A stretch of DNA of 64,000 nucleotides from Anaerohalosphaeraceae bacterium (GTDB lineage: Bacteria > Planctomycetota > Phycisphaerae > Sedimentisphaerales > UBA12454), in NCBI GenBank assembly GCA_021108375.1, contig JAIORA010000034.1:62001-126000 (forward strand). Reading direction: 5' to 3'. Under the pieces are notes generated by a model, which saw nothing but the letters and a program-made list of their open reading frames with translations, was not told the DNA's origin and made no database searches. Shown here piece after piece: positions 1-8,115 of this stretch. The stretch's first letter is position 1; each line of letters begins with the position of its first letter. Position numbers and translations under genes: made by a program.

Positions 1-385
1 ATCTGTGTTTCTTTGGCAGACCAAAGATATTCTATGTCCCAATGAGTATTGGAGATAAGGTGCATCTCAAAATTCTTCTCTTTCATTCGATTCTTCTCCT
101 TCATTCGATTGTTCTCTTTCGTAGATTCGTTTTTTGCAACAAAATACCTGTTTTATGAGTCTTACAAGGAGTATGACACATTACGTTATTGCTTGTCAAA
201 TCTTATTTGTTCAAGCGCAAAATACCGCGTAAAACTTAAAAACCGGTCCAAAATGGAAATAGCTGCCAAATGTTTAAACAAGGCAATGTTACTAAATTTT
301 AATGGCGATTTTTCGCATAAGTCTTTGTTTTTAATGGAATTACGGAGAAGTAAGGGTGCGTGTGAAATATTATATATATTTTTTC
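1..385. other. Non-coding upstream region of the lacI-type gene
   Basis: No convincing gene was found here. An open frame runs from 49 to 489 but starts at a TTG without a ribosome binding site. It crosses the promoter and operators described below and is dominated by a repeated FFSFIR-like translation of the 18-bp tandem repeat. The stretch is AT-rich. The window begins inside it, so a 3' end of an upstream gene cannot be excluded. Confidence 0.5.
73..126. repeat. Three tandem 18-bp repeats
   Basis: Two units, TTCTTCTCTTTCATTCGA (73-90) and TTCTTCTCCTTCATTCGA (91-108), differ at one base. A third, degenerate unit follows to about 126. One strand is pyrimidine-rich. The function is unknown; the repeat lies about 260 bp upstream of the lacI-type promoter. 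Confidence 0.75.
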
Positions 386-414
386 TTGACAGTAGCCTGT
401 GCAATCGATACAAT
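386..414 (+). promoter_or_regulatory. Sigma-70-like promoter of the lacI-type gene
   Basis: TTGACA (386-391), a 17-bp spacer and TACAAT (409-414) make a near-consensus housekeeping promoter. Transcription should start near 421, exactly where the first operator-like site begins, about 70 nt upstream of the regulator start codon. Confidence 0.8.
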
Positions 415-420
415 TGTTAT

Positions 421-457
421 TTGGAACGATTGCAAGTACTATTTGGAACGGTTGCAA
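421..457 (+). promoter_or_regulatory. Tandem LacI-family operator-like sites
   Basis: Two 15-bp imperfect palindromes with half-sites TTGGAA and TTGCAA lie at 421-435 (TTGGAACGATTGCAA) and 443-457 (TTGGAACGGTTGCAA). They are 22 bp apart centre to centre, so about two helical turns. A central CG and TTG/CAA arms are typical of LacI/GalR-family operators. Their place directly downstream of the -10 box predicts repression of the regulator's own gene by promoter block. Confidence 0.65.
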
Positions 458-492
458 AAAAACAAAATATGTTAAAGAGACGGATTTAGAAG

Positions 493-1560
493 ATGGCAGT
501 AACGATTTACGACATTGCGGAGGTGTTAGAGACCTCGCGTTCCACAGTGAGCAGGGCACTGCGAAACGATTCCAAAATAGCTCTTGCCACCCGCAAGCGG
601 GTAAAAAAACAGGCACTGGAAATGGGTTACAGGCCCAATTTACTGGCCAGAGCGTTGGTTAATGGCAAGACACAGACAATAGGTTTTTTGACGGGTTCAG
701 TCATCTTAGAGGTAACATCGGCAACGATGGCAAAATTGGGAGATATTGCTCGTGAGGGTGGGTATGGGGTGCATATGGCCGATACCAAGGGTGAGCTTGA
801 CCTTACGGTAAAGCAGGCACATGAATTGATTGCTCGTGGTGTGGACGGGTTGATAATACGCGGTTGCTTTCCGGAAGCTACTGTCGAGCAGTTACAGACC
901 GAACTTGATTTTTCTGTACCCACGGTGTTTATCGGAGGTGTGCGGATGCCTTTGCCCTGTCAGCAGGTGTATTATGACCAGGCAATCGGTGTGAAGCAGG
1001 CGGTGGATTCTCTTTATGAGTTGGGTCATCGTCAGATTCATATGTTTTTTATGCCTTGGAAAGGATGGGAGAAGGAAACGCGTTTTTCCGGGTTTTATGA
1101 AGCTATGGCAGAGCGTGGACTTGATGGGGGCAGGGAAGGATTGTATGAATTTCCACCGGGGCATCTGGACGAAGATGGCCATCGGTTTTTTGATATTGAT
1201 GTGTGTTTTTCGCGAACGAAGAAATTCCTGAAGTCTCATCCGGATTGCACCGCAATTTTATGCAGCGATGACAAATTGGCTTTGCTTGTTCTTTCACATT
1301 TGGTTCATATGGGTGTGAGAGTGCCGGAAGACATATCTGTTGTGGGTTTTGATGGTATGGCAGCAACTGCGTATTCTCTGCCGCCGTTAAGTACAGTGGT
1401 ACTGCCTATCGGGGAAATGGTACATACTGCTTTTGATTTACTTATGGATAGTATGAAAAACAACAATAACCAGCCAAAGGAAGTGGTGATACCAAGTAAG
1501 TTCCTGGTTCGCCGGTCAGCAGAACAAGTAAGGATACGAAAGGAGGTAACGCCGGGATAG
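493..1560 (+). CDS. LacI/GalR-family transcriptional regulator
   Basis: This is a 355-residue regulator of normal family length. Residues 4-23 form the LacI helix-turn-helix (TIYDIAEVLETSRSTVSRAL), and the hinge helix follows at about 46-56 (YRPNLLARAL). The rest is a periplasmic-binding-protein-like sensor domain with typical segments such as GVDGLIIRG, TAILCSDDKLAL and VVGFDGM near residue 290. LacI proteins usually bind a sugar or sugar derivative and leave DNA when it is present. The ligand cannot be read from the sequence. The gene is the first of the glycosidase/phytase island and has its own promoter and two operator-like sites, so autoregulation is likely. No matching operator was spotted upstream of the downstream secreted genes, so control of those genes is inferred from position only. 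Confidence 0.9.
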   Translation: MAVTIYDIAEVLETSRSTVSRALRNDSKIALATRKRVKKQALEMGYRPNLLARALVNGKTQTIGFLTGSVILEVTSATMAKLGDIAREGGYGVHMADTKGELDLTVKQAHELIARGVDGLIIRGCFPEATVEQLQTELDFSVPTVFIGGVRMPLPCQQVYYDQAIGVKQAVDSLYELGHRQIHMFFMPWKGWEKETRFSGFYEAMAERGLDGGREGLYEFPPGHLDEDGHRFFDIDVCFSRTKKFLKSHPDCTAILCSDDKLALLVLSHLVHMGVRVPEDISVVGFDGMAATAYSLPPLSTVVLPIGEMVHTAFDLLMDSMKNNNNQPKEVVIPSKFLVRRSAEQVRIRKEVTPG

Positions 1561-1673
1561 AAGATTATAGCCAATTTACAAGGCTGTAAATGTGATGATA
1601 GTTGCAGGGTGAAAAGGGAAGGAATTATATGTTTTGTCAAAATAATTATTTTCTTAGAAGAGGAGGTTTAAAA

Positions 1674-2582
1674 ATGAGAAATATAGTGTTGTTGAGTGTT
1701 TTGTGTTTTGTGTGGGGTATGATTTTGTTTTCTGCTCCGGTAAATGCGGATGGGTATCTGGTTAATACAACTTTTGAGCCGAATAGTGCTGGTTCCGGTA
1801 CATGGCAGGGAGATGCACCGTGGGGTCGGACAGACTCAAACAGTCTTGATACTGTCAGCGAAGTTCTGTGGCAGGATGGCGAGCCTAATATGGTTAGAGT
1901 CGTAACCTCCGGAGCCTATGCAGGTACTCAGACCGGGATGATTCAAAGACTGCCTTACGCTACCGCTGGCCCAATAAGCACGTTGTGGTTTGGACACGGA
2001 GAAAATACTCGCACTTTGACTGTGAGCTGGTTCCAGAAATACAAATGGAACAGCGCTACCTATAGTAACTATGCGGGTATGATAGTCGGAGATATGAGCG
2101 TAGGAGCCGACCCAAATTCGAACAGTTGGGATGACAGGGCTGTGGCAGTGTTGATGAGGGGAGATGCTTACTCGACCTGGAACATTACAGTTGAAGGTGC
2201 TGGTCCCAGTCAGGTGTTGATAGCTGGCGAGTATGATGATGATACATACTACGAGTTTGAACTCGTATTAGATTTCCAAACTAAGGAATATACAGCAAAT
2301 GTAAAGAAGGCGGGTGCGGGAACCTGGGAAGGAACGGTGTCCGGGACTTTCGAGAATCCAGAGGATACGAAATCACTTGACTATGTACAATGTAAGGTTT
2401 CCAGAGAAGGCATTTATGGTTACTGGGATAACATTACGGTCTCTGCAGAGTGCAGGGGTTGGCTGCTGGCGGATATGAACGCGGATTGCTACGTAGATTT
2501 TAGAGACTTTGCAATGTTTGCGGACGGGTGGATGGAATGCTCTAATCCCGAAGATCCAAACTGTGAAAATCACTTAGAGTAG
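1674..2582 (+). CDS. Secreted protein with dockerin-like C-terminal loop
   Basis: This 302-residue exported protein begins at an ATG 8 nt after a strong AGGAGG site, so the upstream in-frame extension from 1602 was not used. Residues 1 to about 25 are a signal peptide ending in VNA-DG. The middle (about 30-255) has many aromatic and Gly/Asp-rich strands, as in jelly-roll or LamG-type folds, but no family could be named. The C-terminus carries a single calcium-loop motif, DMNADCYVDFRDF, with acidic residues at loop positions 1, 3, 5, 9 and 12. It ends in the Cys-rich DGWMEC...DPNCE tail shared with other proteins here. Such tails resemble half a type I dockerin. A carbohydrate-binding role is plausible from context but unproven. 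Confidence 0.65.
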   Translation: MRNIVLLSVLCFVWGMILFSAPVNADGYLVNTTFEPNSAGSGTWQGDAPWGRTDSNSLDTVSEVLWQDGEPNMVRVVTSGAYAGTQTGMIQRLPYATAGPISTLWFGHGENTRTLTVSWFQKYKWNSATYSNYAGMIVGDMSVGADPNSNSWDDRAVAVLMRGDAYSTWNITVEGAGPSQVLIAGEYDDDTYYEFELVLDFQTKEYTANVKKAGAGTWEGTVSGTFENPEDTKSLDYVQCKVSREGIYGYWDNITVSAECRGWLLADMNADCYVDFRDFAMFADGWMECSNPEDPNCENHLE

Positions 2583-2666
2583 TGATTGAGTCGTTTTTTT
2601 GCGGAAAGGATAACCACAATGATAGTCAAAAGAAGAAATGAGAATTTGATATAAAGGAGGTTAACG

Positions 2667-3527
2667 ATGAGAAATTTAATGGTTTTAGCTGTTTTGGGTT
2701 GTGTAGTTTTGATGGCTGTTCCAGCGAGTTATGCGGCTCCAATCTACCAGACTGATTTTGAGGACTTTACCCCTGGCGATGTAAATGGACAGGATGCAAC
2801 TGGAAGTGACCCGAATGGCTGGGTGGAACTGACAAAGGATGTGAACGGATTGCCGAGTAGTGGTGATATTTTGGATATGAACGATCAGGCGGGCAGATGG
2901 ATTATCGATGGAAACAAGACCCTGGCTGTGTATCGCAAGAATGGTGTTACCGCGGATGCGGTAGTTACAAGGTATTTTCCGGGTGCTACACTTCTGGACA
3001 TTTCATTTGATGCAGGAGACTGTCACGTCGGTAAAAGCGGCTATTTCCGAATAAGAGATGATTCTAATCATACCGGGCCGCGTGTAGGTTTCCATTCTTC
3101 GGGCTTTATATGCGCCTACGATGGCCAGACAAGAGTTAATTTCGATGCCTATGTGGACTGGGACGACCTTATCGACCCATGCGACCCTAACAGCGGCCAT
3201 AAGTCCTATCATTTTCGGATAGTAGCTGATGCCAACGTCAGCAATCGGACTTATGATTTTTATGTTGACGGTGTGCAGGAAGCTAATGATTTTAGTTTCT
3301 ACAACAGCACATCAAGTCGGCTTAGTGAGTTGAGAATAGAGAGAGGCACCTCAAATAAGTTGTTGGTGGATAATCTGGTAATTAGCACAGAGATGCAGTG
3401 TGGTGATTGGGGCTATTCATCGTCAGACATCAATGAGGATTGCTATGTAGATTTTAAGGACTTTGCAATTCTTGCCGGAGAATGGCTGGACTGTACTGAC
3501 CCTAATAATTCCAGTTGCTTTGATTGA
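2667..3527 (+). CDS. Secreted beta-sandwich module protein with dockerin-like tail
   Basis: This 286-residue protein starts after an AAAGGAGG site. The signal peptide ends near residue 23 (ASYA-AP). Residues 25 to about 235 form the recurrent module of this island, recognised by YQTDFEDF...GDVNGQ near its start, a RYFPGATLLDISFDAGDC segment, YHFRIVADANVSNRTYDFYVDG, and a closing LRIERGTSNKLLVDNLVIS. The same module occurs in the large glycosidase and phytase proteins downstream. The C-terminus has a dockerin-type calcium loop (DINEDCYVDFKDF). The fold resembles concanavalin/LamG-like sandwiches, so glycan binding is the likeliest role; this is inference. Confidence 0.7.
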   Translation: MRNLMVLAVLGCVVLMAVPASYAAPIYQTDFEDFTPGDVNGQDATGSDPNGWVELTKDVNGLPSSGDILDMNDQAGRWIIDGNKTLAVYRKNGVTADAVVTRYFPGATLLDISFDAGDCHVGKSGYFRIRDDSNHTGPRVGFHSSGFICAYDGQTRVNFDAYVDWDDLIDPCDPNSGHKSYHFRIVADANVSNRTYDFYVDGVQEANDFSFYNSTSSRLSELRIERGTSNKLLVDNLVISTEMQCGDWGYSSSDINEDCYVDFKDFAILAGEWLDCTDPNNSSCFD

Positions 3528-3607
3528 TATGGTGTGAAGTGGCAGATGCTGCAAAGAAAGTTTGAACAAAGGACTGCTTTGTTAACTTAATTTGAGGAGT
3601 ATTGCTG

Positions 3608-3622
3608 ATGAAAAAAAGGTAG
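3608..3622 (+). other. Start-codon relic or minimal leader ORF (5 codons)
   Basis: A GAGGAG site at about 3594-3599 is followed at proper spacing by ATG AAA AAA AGG TAG. It looks like the first codons of a signal-peptide gene cut short, either a relic of a lost paralogue or a tiny leader peptide. Nothing else supports function. Confidence 0.25.
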
Positions 3623-3679
3623 GTTGTCAGGAAAATGTTAAAATTGGTTAATTTATTAATTTTTTTGGAGGATTTGAAG

Positions 3680-4414
3680 ATGAGATTGGAAAGAATGAGG
3701 AATTTAATAGTTTTAGCTGTTGTGAGTTGTATCGTTTTGGTGGCTGCTCCAGCGAGTGCAACCTTGTATGAGACTGACTTTGAAGATTTTACCATTGGTG
3801 ATGTCGATGGGCAGGATGGCGGCGCCTGGGTGGTAAATAGTACATCCGGTAGAATTTCTGATTCCGCATCCGACTACCCTATTAACGGCAAGTCTCTGAT
3901 TGTGCAAGAAGCCGACGGTGCTGATGGCAATGTTTCGTTGTTCTTTGATTCTGCTCCGCTTGTGGACATATCGTTTGATGTTGGTGATTGCAGCCCGGTT
4001 AGAAAAGGTAAGTTTAAATTGTACTCTGACGCTACCCATTACGCAGTGTATATATCTTTCTACAATGATGGCTTTATACACGCATGGGATGGTAAGGATG
4101 GTAGTACTGGAGTGGGTAGAATAAATACAGGTATTGCTTATTCGGATTATGATACTACCGGAATATCCACTCATATTCAGATAGTGGCTGATGGTGCAAC
4201 CAAGACTTACGACCTCTTTATTGATGATAGTCTGATTTGTGATGATTATCGTTGGTATCATAGCTCAGACAGCATCAACGAACTGAACATACAAAGGGAT
4301 GCCCAGAACAGCAGCAATAGATTAATAGTGGACAACATAGTCGTTGTTCCTGAGCCGGCGACAATGCTGTTGCTGTCTCTTGGTACTTTGGTTCTCAGAC
4401 GTCGTAAAGCATAG
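3680..4414 (+). CDS. Secreted beta-sandwich module protein with PEP-CTERM anchor
   Basis: This 244-residue protein has its ATG at 3680, 8 nt after a GGAGG site; a later ATG at 3698 is also possible. A signal peptide (about 1-30) is followed by one copy of the island's beta-sandwich module (YETDFEDFTIGDVDGQ... to IVDNIVVV). Unlike its neighbours it ends in a PEP-CTERM signal: VPEPATMLLL, a hydrophobic stretch, then RRRKA. PEP-CTERM proteins are processed by an exosortase at the inner membrane. None is encoded in the window. The same module is therefore delivered through two different C-terminal sorting tails. Confidence 0.75.
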   Translation: MRLERMRNLIVLAVVSCIVLVAAPASATLYETDFEDFTIGDVDGQDGGAWVVNSTSGRISDSASDYPINGKSLIVQEADGADGNVSLFFDSAPLVDISFDVGDCSPVRKGKFKLYSDATHYAVYISFYNDGFIHAWDGKDGSTGVGRINTGIAYSDYDTTGISTHIQIVADGATKTYDLFIDDSLICDDYRWYHSSDSINELNIQRDAQNSSNRLIVDNIVVVPEPATMLLLSLGTLVLRRRKA

Positions 4415-4460
4415 TTAAAGTTTATAGATGTAGAGAGATAAGTGAAATTTAGTGGCTCTG

Positions 4461-4503
4461 TGAGAGGTCCAGCTCTCAGAAGCTGGATCTCTCAGGGCCT
4501 GAG
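4461..4503 (+). promoter_or_regulatory. Two overlapping, mutually exclusive hairpins
   Basis: A 14-bp stem pairs 4461-4474 with 4481-4494 (one G-U pair, loop CTCAGA). A second hairpin, CTCAG-GGC-CTGAG (4491-4503), shares bases 4491-4494 with it, so only one can form at a time. They lie 17 nt upstream of the pseudopilin start and next to its ribosome binding site. No T-tract follows, so this is more likely a leader structure or repeat than a simple terminator. Confidence 0.4.
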
Positions 4504-4519
4504 AAGAAAGGGATGCGAT

Positions 4520-5272
4520 ATGTCTAAGAGAAAAAATCATTTTCGAGCGTTTACGTTGGTAGAGCTTTTGGTGGTTATTTCTATTATAGCTATGCTTCTG
4601 GCGATTTTGATGCCTTCGCTGCAAAAAGCGAGGGAGCAGGCTAAAAGAGTTATTTGTGGGAACAGACTGCACCAGTGTTCCATTGCGCTGATTGCTTACG
4701 CAGGTGACCACGGAGACCTTTTGCCGCCTCACGATAATCCTCCAGGGTTGGACGGGTCGCCGGGTTTATCCCCAAGTGACTGGAATCAGAAGCATCCCTT
4801 TATTGTCCCGTATATGTCCAAGAGCACATCCGGTGGGTATGTCAGTTTATTTTATGACTCATACATTAAAAATCACGTGGCACTGTTCTGCCCAAATGAT
4901 AAAAATACTCCCGCTCAACCGGGGAATTTCGATTTTTCCCTTGGCTTTATGTACTTTGGCGGTTTCACAGGGCAAGCAGTTCCCGATCCCACAGGCAAAA
5001 ATCATGGACAATGGAAGGACAGGAAAGAGGAAGCCAGGATGCCCAAGCGAGTTACCGGAAAAGGAGCATCGCCTTTGATGGCAGATAAATCTTGCAACTG
5101 GTCTACGAATGGTGTGGATTACGAGTGGCGTTGGAATCATACCTCAAAGCGGCGTGAGGGCGGTAATATGTTACACCTTCGTGGTGATGTAGAGTGGCAA
5201 AGACTCGACGAAGACGCGACCTCCCGCGACCATAAATACAATGGTGGTAATTCACTCTATTATTGGCACTAA
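4520..5272 (+). CDS. Prepilin-type protein with H-X9-DG-like C-terminus
   Basis: This 250-residue protein starts at ATG 4520 after GAAAGGGA. Residues 7-30 carry the type IV/type II prepilin signature [20 protein letters not shown], with peptidase cleavage expected before the F of FTLVE and the conserved Glu at +5. The helix continues as [14 protein letters not shown]. Near the end (about residues 208-232) [20 protein letters not shown] matches the spacing of the H-X9-DG tail found on many planctomycete prepilin-like proteins, but the DG is replaced by GD. These families are abundant in planctomycetes and their role is mostly unknown. Lying directly upstream of the glycosidases, it may be part of a surface pseudopilus linked to polymer uptake; this is speculative. 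Confidence 0.8.
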   Translation: MSKRKNHFRAFTLVELLVVISIIAMLLAILMPSLQKAREQAKRVICGNRLHQCSIALIAYAGDHGDLLPPHDNPPGLDGSPGLSPSDWNQKHPFIVPYMSKSTSGGYVSLFYDSYIKNHVALFCPNDKNTPAQPGNFDFSLGFMYFGGFTGQAVPDPTGKNHGQWKDRKEEARMPKRVTGKGASPLMADKSCNWSTNGVDYEWRWNHTSKRREGGNMLHLRGDVEWQRLDEDATSRDHKYNGGNSLYYWH

Positions 5273-5354
5273 CGACAATGCACCTGTTCCGCGAAAAGAA
5301 GAAATAAACTATAGAGCTGTCTCCACCAAAATCACAGAGAGTAAAGGATAGTGT

Positions 5355-8081
5355 ATGCGCAGAGACAAGAAATTATTATCTGGTTTATTAGTTTGCCTGT
5401 TCGTATTTGCCGGGTGCGCTCGAGCGGAGGTACGAGTGTTTCTTGAACAGGACGCTCTTAGAGGTGCAGTGGAAACCGCCGATAAGATTGGGGATGTGCG
5501 GCTATTTGAAATTGCGCCAGTAGCAGGTTATGGCGAGGGGCAAATCATAGTTGCAGGCAGGCTAAGCAACGAGGCCATCGCTTTGTTAGTGCAGGAATCC
5601 GGTCTGAAATTTGACACAAAATGGATAGGTGAGCAGGGGTTTTATGTAAAAAGTCTTGAAAATGGTATCATACTTATTACCGCAAATACGCATACAGGTA
5701 TTCTTTATGGTCTGATGGAGCTTCGGGACAGGATTCACGAAGACGACCAGAAAGTGTTAGAGCAAAAATTCGATGTGAAGGATAGGCCGATATTTGAGGT
5801 TCGCAAAGGTGAAATCAGCAGGCGTGCTAACTTCACTACTTACTATGCAGGCCATGAGGGAGACCACCCTCTTTTTTTATATGAAGATTCGCCGGAAGTG
5901 TTTCCGAGTGAGAAATTTCGCGAGAAATATATCCGGAAAGTGCAGGCCAACCGTGAAGTTTTGAAGAAGCGTGTTGCTGATTCGGCTGCCTACGGAGCAA
6001 AGACCTACCTGTTTATTTATGCGCCGTCGATGCCGCCGGATATGCACGAGCCGTTTATCTCCGCTCACCCGGAGGTAAAACCGGTACGGCAAACTAAAGA
6101 GTGGCATCCATTTATGTGCCCATCGCAAAAAGCGAGCAAAGATATTCTCTATATGAAGTTCAGGAATCTTTTCAGGGACATTCCGAATATAGGTGGCGTG
6201 CTGCTGTGCTTCAATGAGGGCTGGCCATCGATATTTTCCTGCGGATGCCAGAAATGCCAGGGGCAACCTTTCGAGGAAAGGCTCGTGGAATATATTATGC
6301 TCGTGAGGAAGGCTGTACAAGAAAGCTCGCCGAATACGAATATATACCTTCGGCCGTGGCAGATTATAAATCACGGTATGGGAGGGGACAGGAATAAATT
6401 CATTGCTTTGGCAGATAAGCTTCCCGAAGATGTTCGTTTTTGGTCGAAAGTAACCGTCCCGCCCGGAAGCGATTACCTTTGGCGTGACTACTTTAGCCCA
6501 TATATTAAGATGCCACGAATGGAGACCTTCGGCTGGCATATTTATCATCCGAATCTTAACCAGCCGTGCATTGCCCAGCTTTGTTACACTGCTCCCAAAC
6601 TCAGAGACCGCGCGATAAAACTTGCCAAACTTGGGTTGAAAGGTCAGCCTTCGTGTGATGGGCCTGTTGCAGATGAGGTTCTTTACGAGCCAAGCCGACT
6701 GGCAGCACTTAAGATTGCCTGGGACCCTTTTCGGTTTGACCCTAATGAATTTTTGCTGAAGTGGGCTGCGAAGAAGTTCGGCGAAGAAGCTGCTCCCTAT
6801 GTTGCTGAAGCACTCAAAGACACACACAAAATAACCGATGCCTTTATCATCCTTCCGAGAAATACCAACTGGTTTCAGATGCTTAACTTTGTTAAAGGCA
6901 AAAAAACTCATTGCTACAGCAGAGGTATGGCTGCTGAACAGACTGAAGGTGTGGCAAATGTAGATGAAAAGACCCTTGCAAAGGTGCTCTCTCCGTTCAA
7001 GATTAGAGAGGCAGTTAAGGTAGCTGAAAATGCCGAAAAGAATCTCGCCAAGGCTTTGGCTATCCGGCCGGACGACATAGACCTTAAGAGATTTTGGATG
7101 ATGAGTAAGGCAACGGCAGCACTGGCTAAGTTCTATCGTGATTATCACTTTGCTCTCGTTTACAACAATATGAGCAGAACCACAACTGGCGAAAACAGTA
7201 GCGAATATCACAAGTCCGCCGCTTGGTATATTACCGCGGCCTTGCCGGAGATGGAAGCGTATGTGGAGTGGATGAGTAAAGTCCATCCGGAGTTTAATCG
7301 CTATTTCGATAAGATTGAGACAAGCTGGATGGGTACCACATATCCTAAGTTTGTCCCATATATATTTGGACAGGTAGCCACAGTCAATCAGCAATGCCGG
7401 AATGGATACCACCGCGTTGTGATGGAACCACTCAGGGCTGAAAAATATCCTTATTTATTGTGTGAGGTTCAGAATCACCAGAAGAAAATAGGGTACAAGC
7501 GTTATGCTCCCTGGCCTGATGAGATGAAATGGAAAAACATTTATCCAAAGTTAATGAGTCAATGGAAGGGCGAAGAATTTGTTGTTGACCTTGATATAAG
7601 TGCTGATACGCCGCGAGGACTTCCGGCAGTTATTTCTTCTTCGATATTACCGAAATTGCAGGTGAAGTTTCGGGGAGATTTGAGTAAAGGCGGGATGCTC
7701 GTTATGAGATATGTTCCTCTGGGAGGCAAGGCCAGAAGTGGAGCAAAGTCGGAAGAAGCGATGCGCAAATCAATTTTGAAAATTATGCTGGACGGCAAGG
7801 CCATTACAACTCTTGTTGATCTTGCGACAGATAATACTATGGAAGACAATGAATACATCCGCTATGTAGAGTTGGGGCCATCTACATTTGAGACAGAAAA
7901 TAATAAAGGTCAACACGAATTAACTTTTATATCTATGCCCGAATGCACCGGTACGGAATTATACACTATGAGGGTATATACACCAACGCACCAGTCATTA
8001 TACCTTCAGAACCCGGACGCAGCAAGTCCATACGATGGAAAAGTGGCCACAGAACCTCGCCTTTGGAGTTACGAATACTAA
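5355..8081 (+). CDS. Secreted GH67/DUF4838-like glycosidase A (lipoprotein-like)
   Basis: This 908-residue protein is the smallest of three paralogues and has only the core. The N-terminus has a signal peptide with a possible lipobox (VFAGC, Cys at about 21). Residues 25-140 resemble the non-catalytic N-terminal domain of GH67/GH20-type enzymes (ANTHTGILYGLMELRDRI). A likely TIM-barrel region follows, with conserved VLLCFNEGWPSIFSCGC and QKCQ, IYLRPWQI, SDYLWRDYFSPYI and FGWHIYHPN. A helical part (AALKIAWDPFRFDPNEFLLKW) recalls the C-terminal region of alpha-glucuronidases, and a beta-rich end closes the protein. The Glu of the EGW motif, kept in all three copies, is a candidate catalytic acid. 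The substrate is unknown. Family placement rests on motif resemblance only. Confidence 0.6.
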   Translation: MRRDKKLLSGLLVCLFVFAGCARAEVRVFLEQDALRGAVETADKIGDVRLFEIAPVAGYGEGQIIVAGRLSNEAIALLVQESGLKFDTKWIGEQGFYVKSLENGIILITANTHTGILYGLMELRDRIHEDDQKVLEQKFDVKDRPIFEVRKGEISRRANFTTYYAGHEGDHPLFLYEDSPEVFPSEKFREKYIRKVQANREVLKKRVADSAAYGAKTYLFIYAPSMPPDMHEPFISAHPEVKPVRQTKEWHPFMCPSQKASKDILYMKFRNLFRDIPNIGGVLLCFNEGWPSIFSCGCQKCQGQPFEERLVEYIMLVRKAVQESSPNTNIYLRPWQIINHGMGGDRNKFIALADKLPEDVRFWSKVTVPPGSDYLWRDYFSPYIKMPRMETFGWHIYHPNLNQPCIAQLCYTAPKLRDRAIKLAKLGLKGQPSCDGPVADEVLYEPSRLAALKIAWDPFRFDPNEFLLKWAAKKFGEEAAPYVAEALKDTHKITDAFIILPRNTNWFQMLNFVKGKKTHCYSRGMAAEQTEGVANVDEKTLAKVLSPFKIREAVKVAENAEKNLAKALAIRPDDIDLKRFWMMSKATAALAKFYRDYHFALVYNNMSRTTTGENSSEYHKSAAWYITAALPEMEAYVEWMSKVHPEFNRYFDKIETSWMGTTYPKFVPYIFGQVATVNQQCRNGYHRVVMEPLRAEKYPYLLCEVQNHQKKIGYKRYAPWPDEMKWKNIYPKLMSQWKGEEFVVDLDISADTPRGLPAVISSSILPKLQVKFRGDLSKGGMLVMRYVPLGGKARSGAKSEEAMRKSILKIMLDGKAITTLVDLATDNTMEDNEYIRYVELGPSTFETENNKGQHELTFISMPECTGTELYTMRVYTPTHQSLYLQNPDAASPYDGKVATEPRLWSYEY

Positions 8082-8115
8082 CCTTTTGGTAACAGATGTA
8101 GGAATAAAAGACTGT

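Noticed and set aside
49-489. Open frame of 146 codons ahead of the lacI-type gene
   Set aside because: It starts at TTG without a ribosome site, covers the promoter and both operator-like sites, and its opening is a translation of the tandem repeat.
5877-7412. Open frame of 511 codons antisense to glycosidase A
   Set aside because: Long but entirely opposite a gene with clear family motifs and paralogues. The antisense translation shows no domain and the paralogues do not keep it open.
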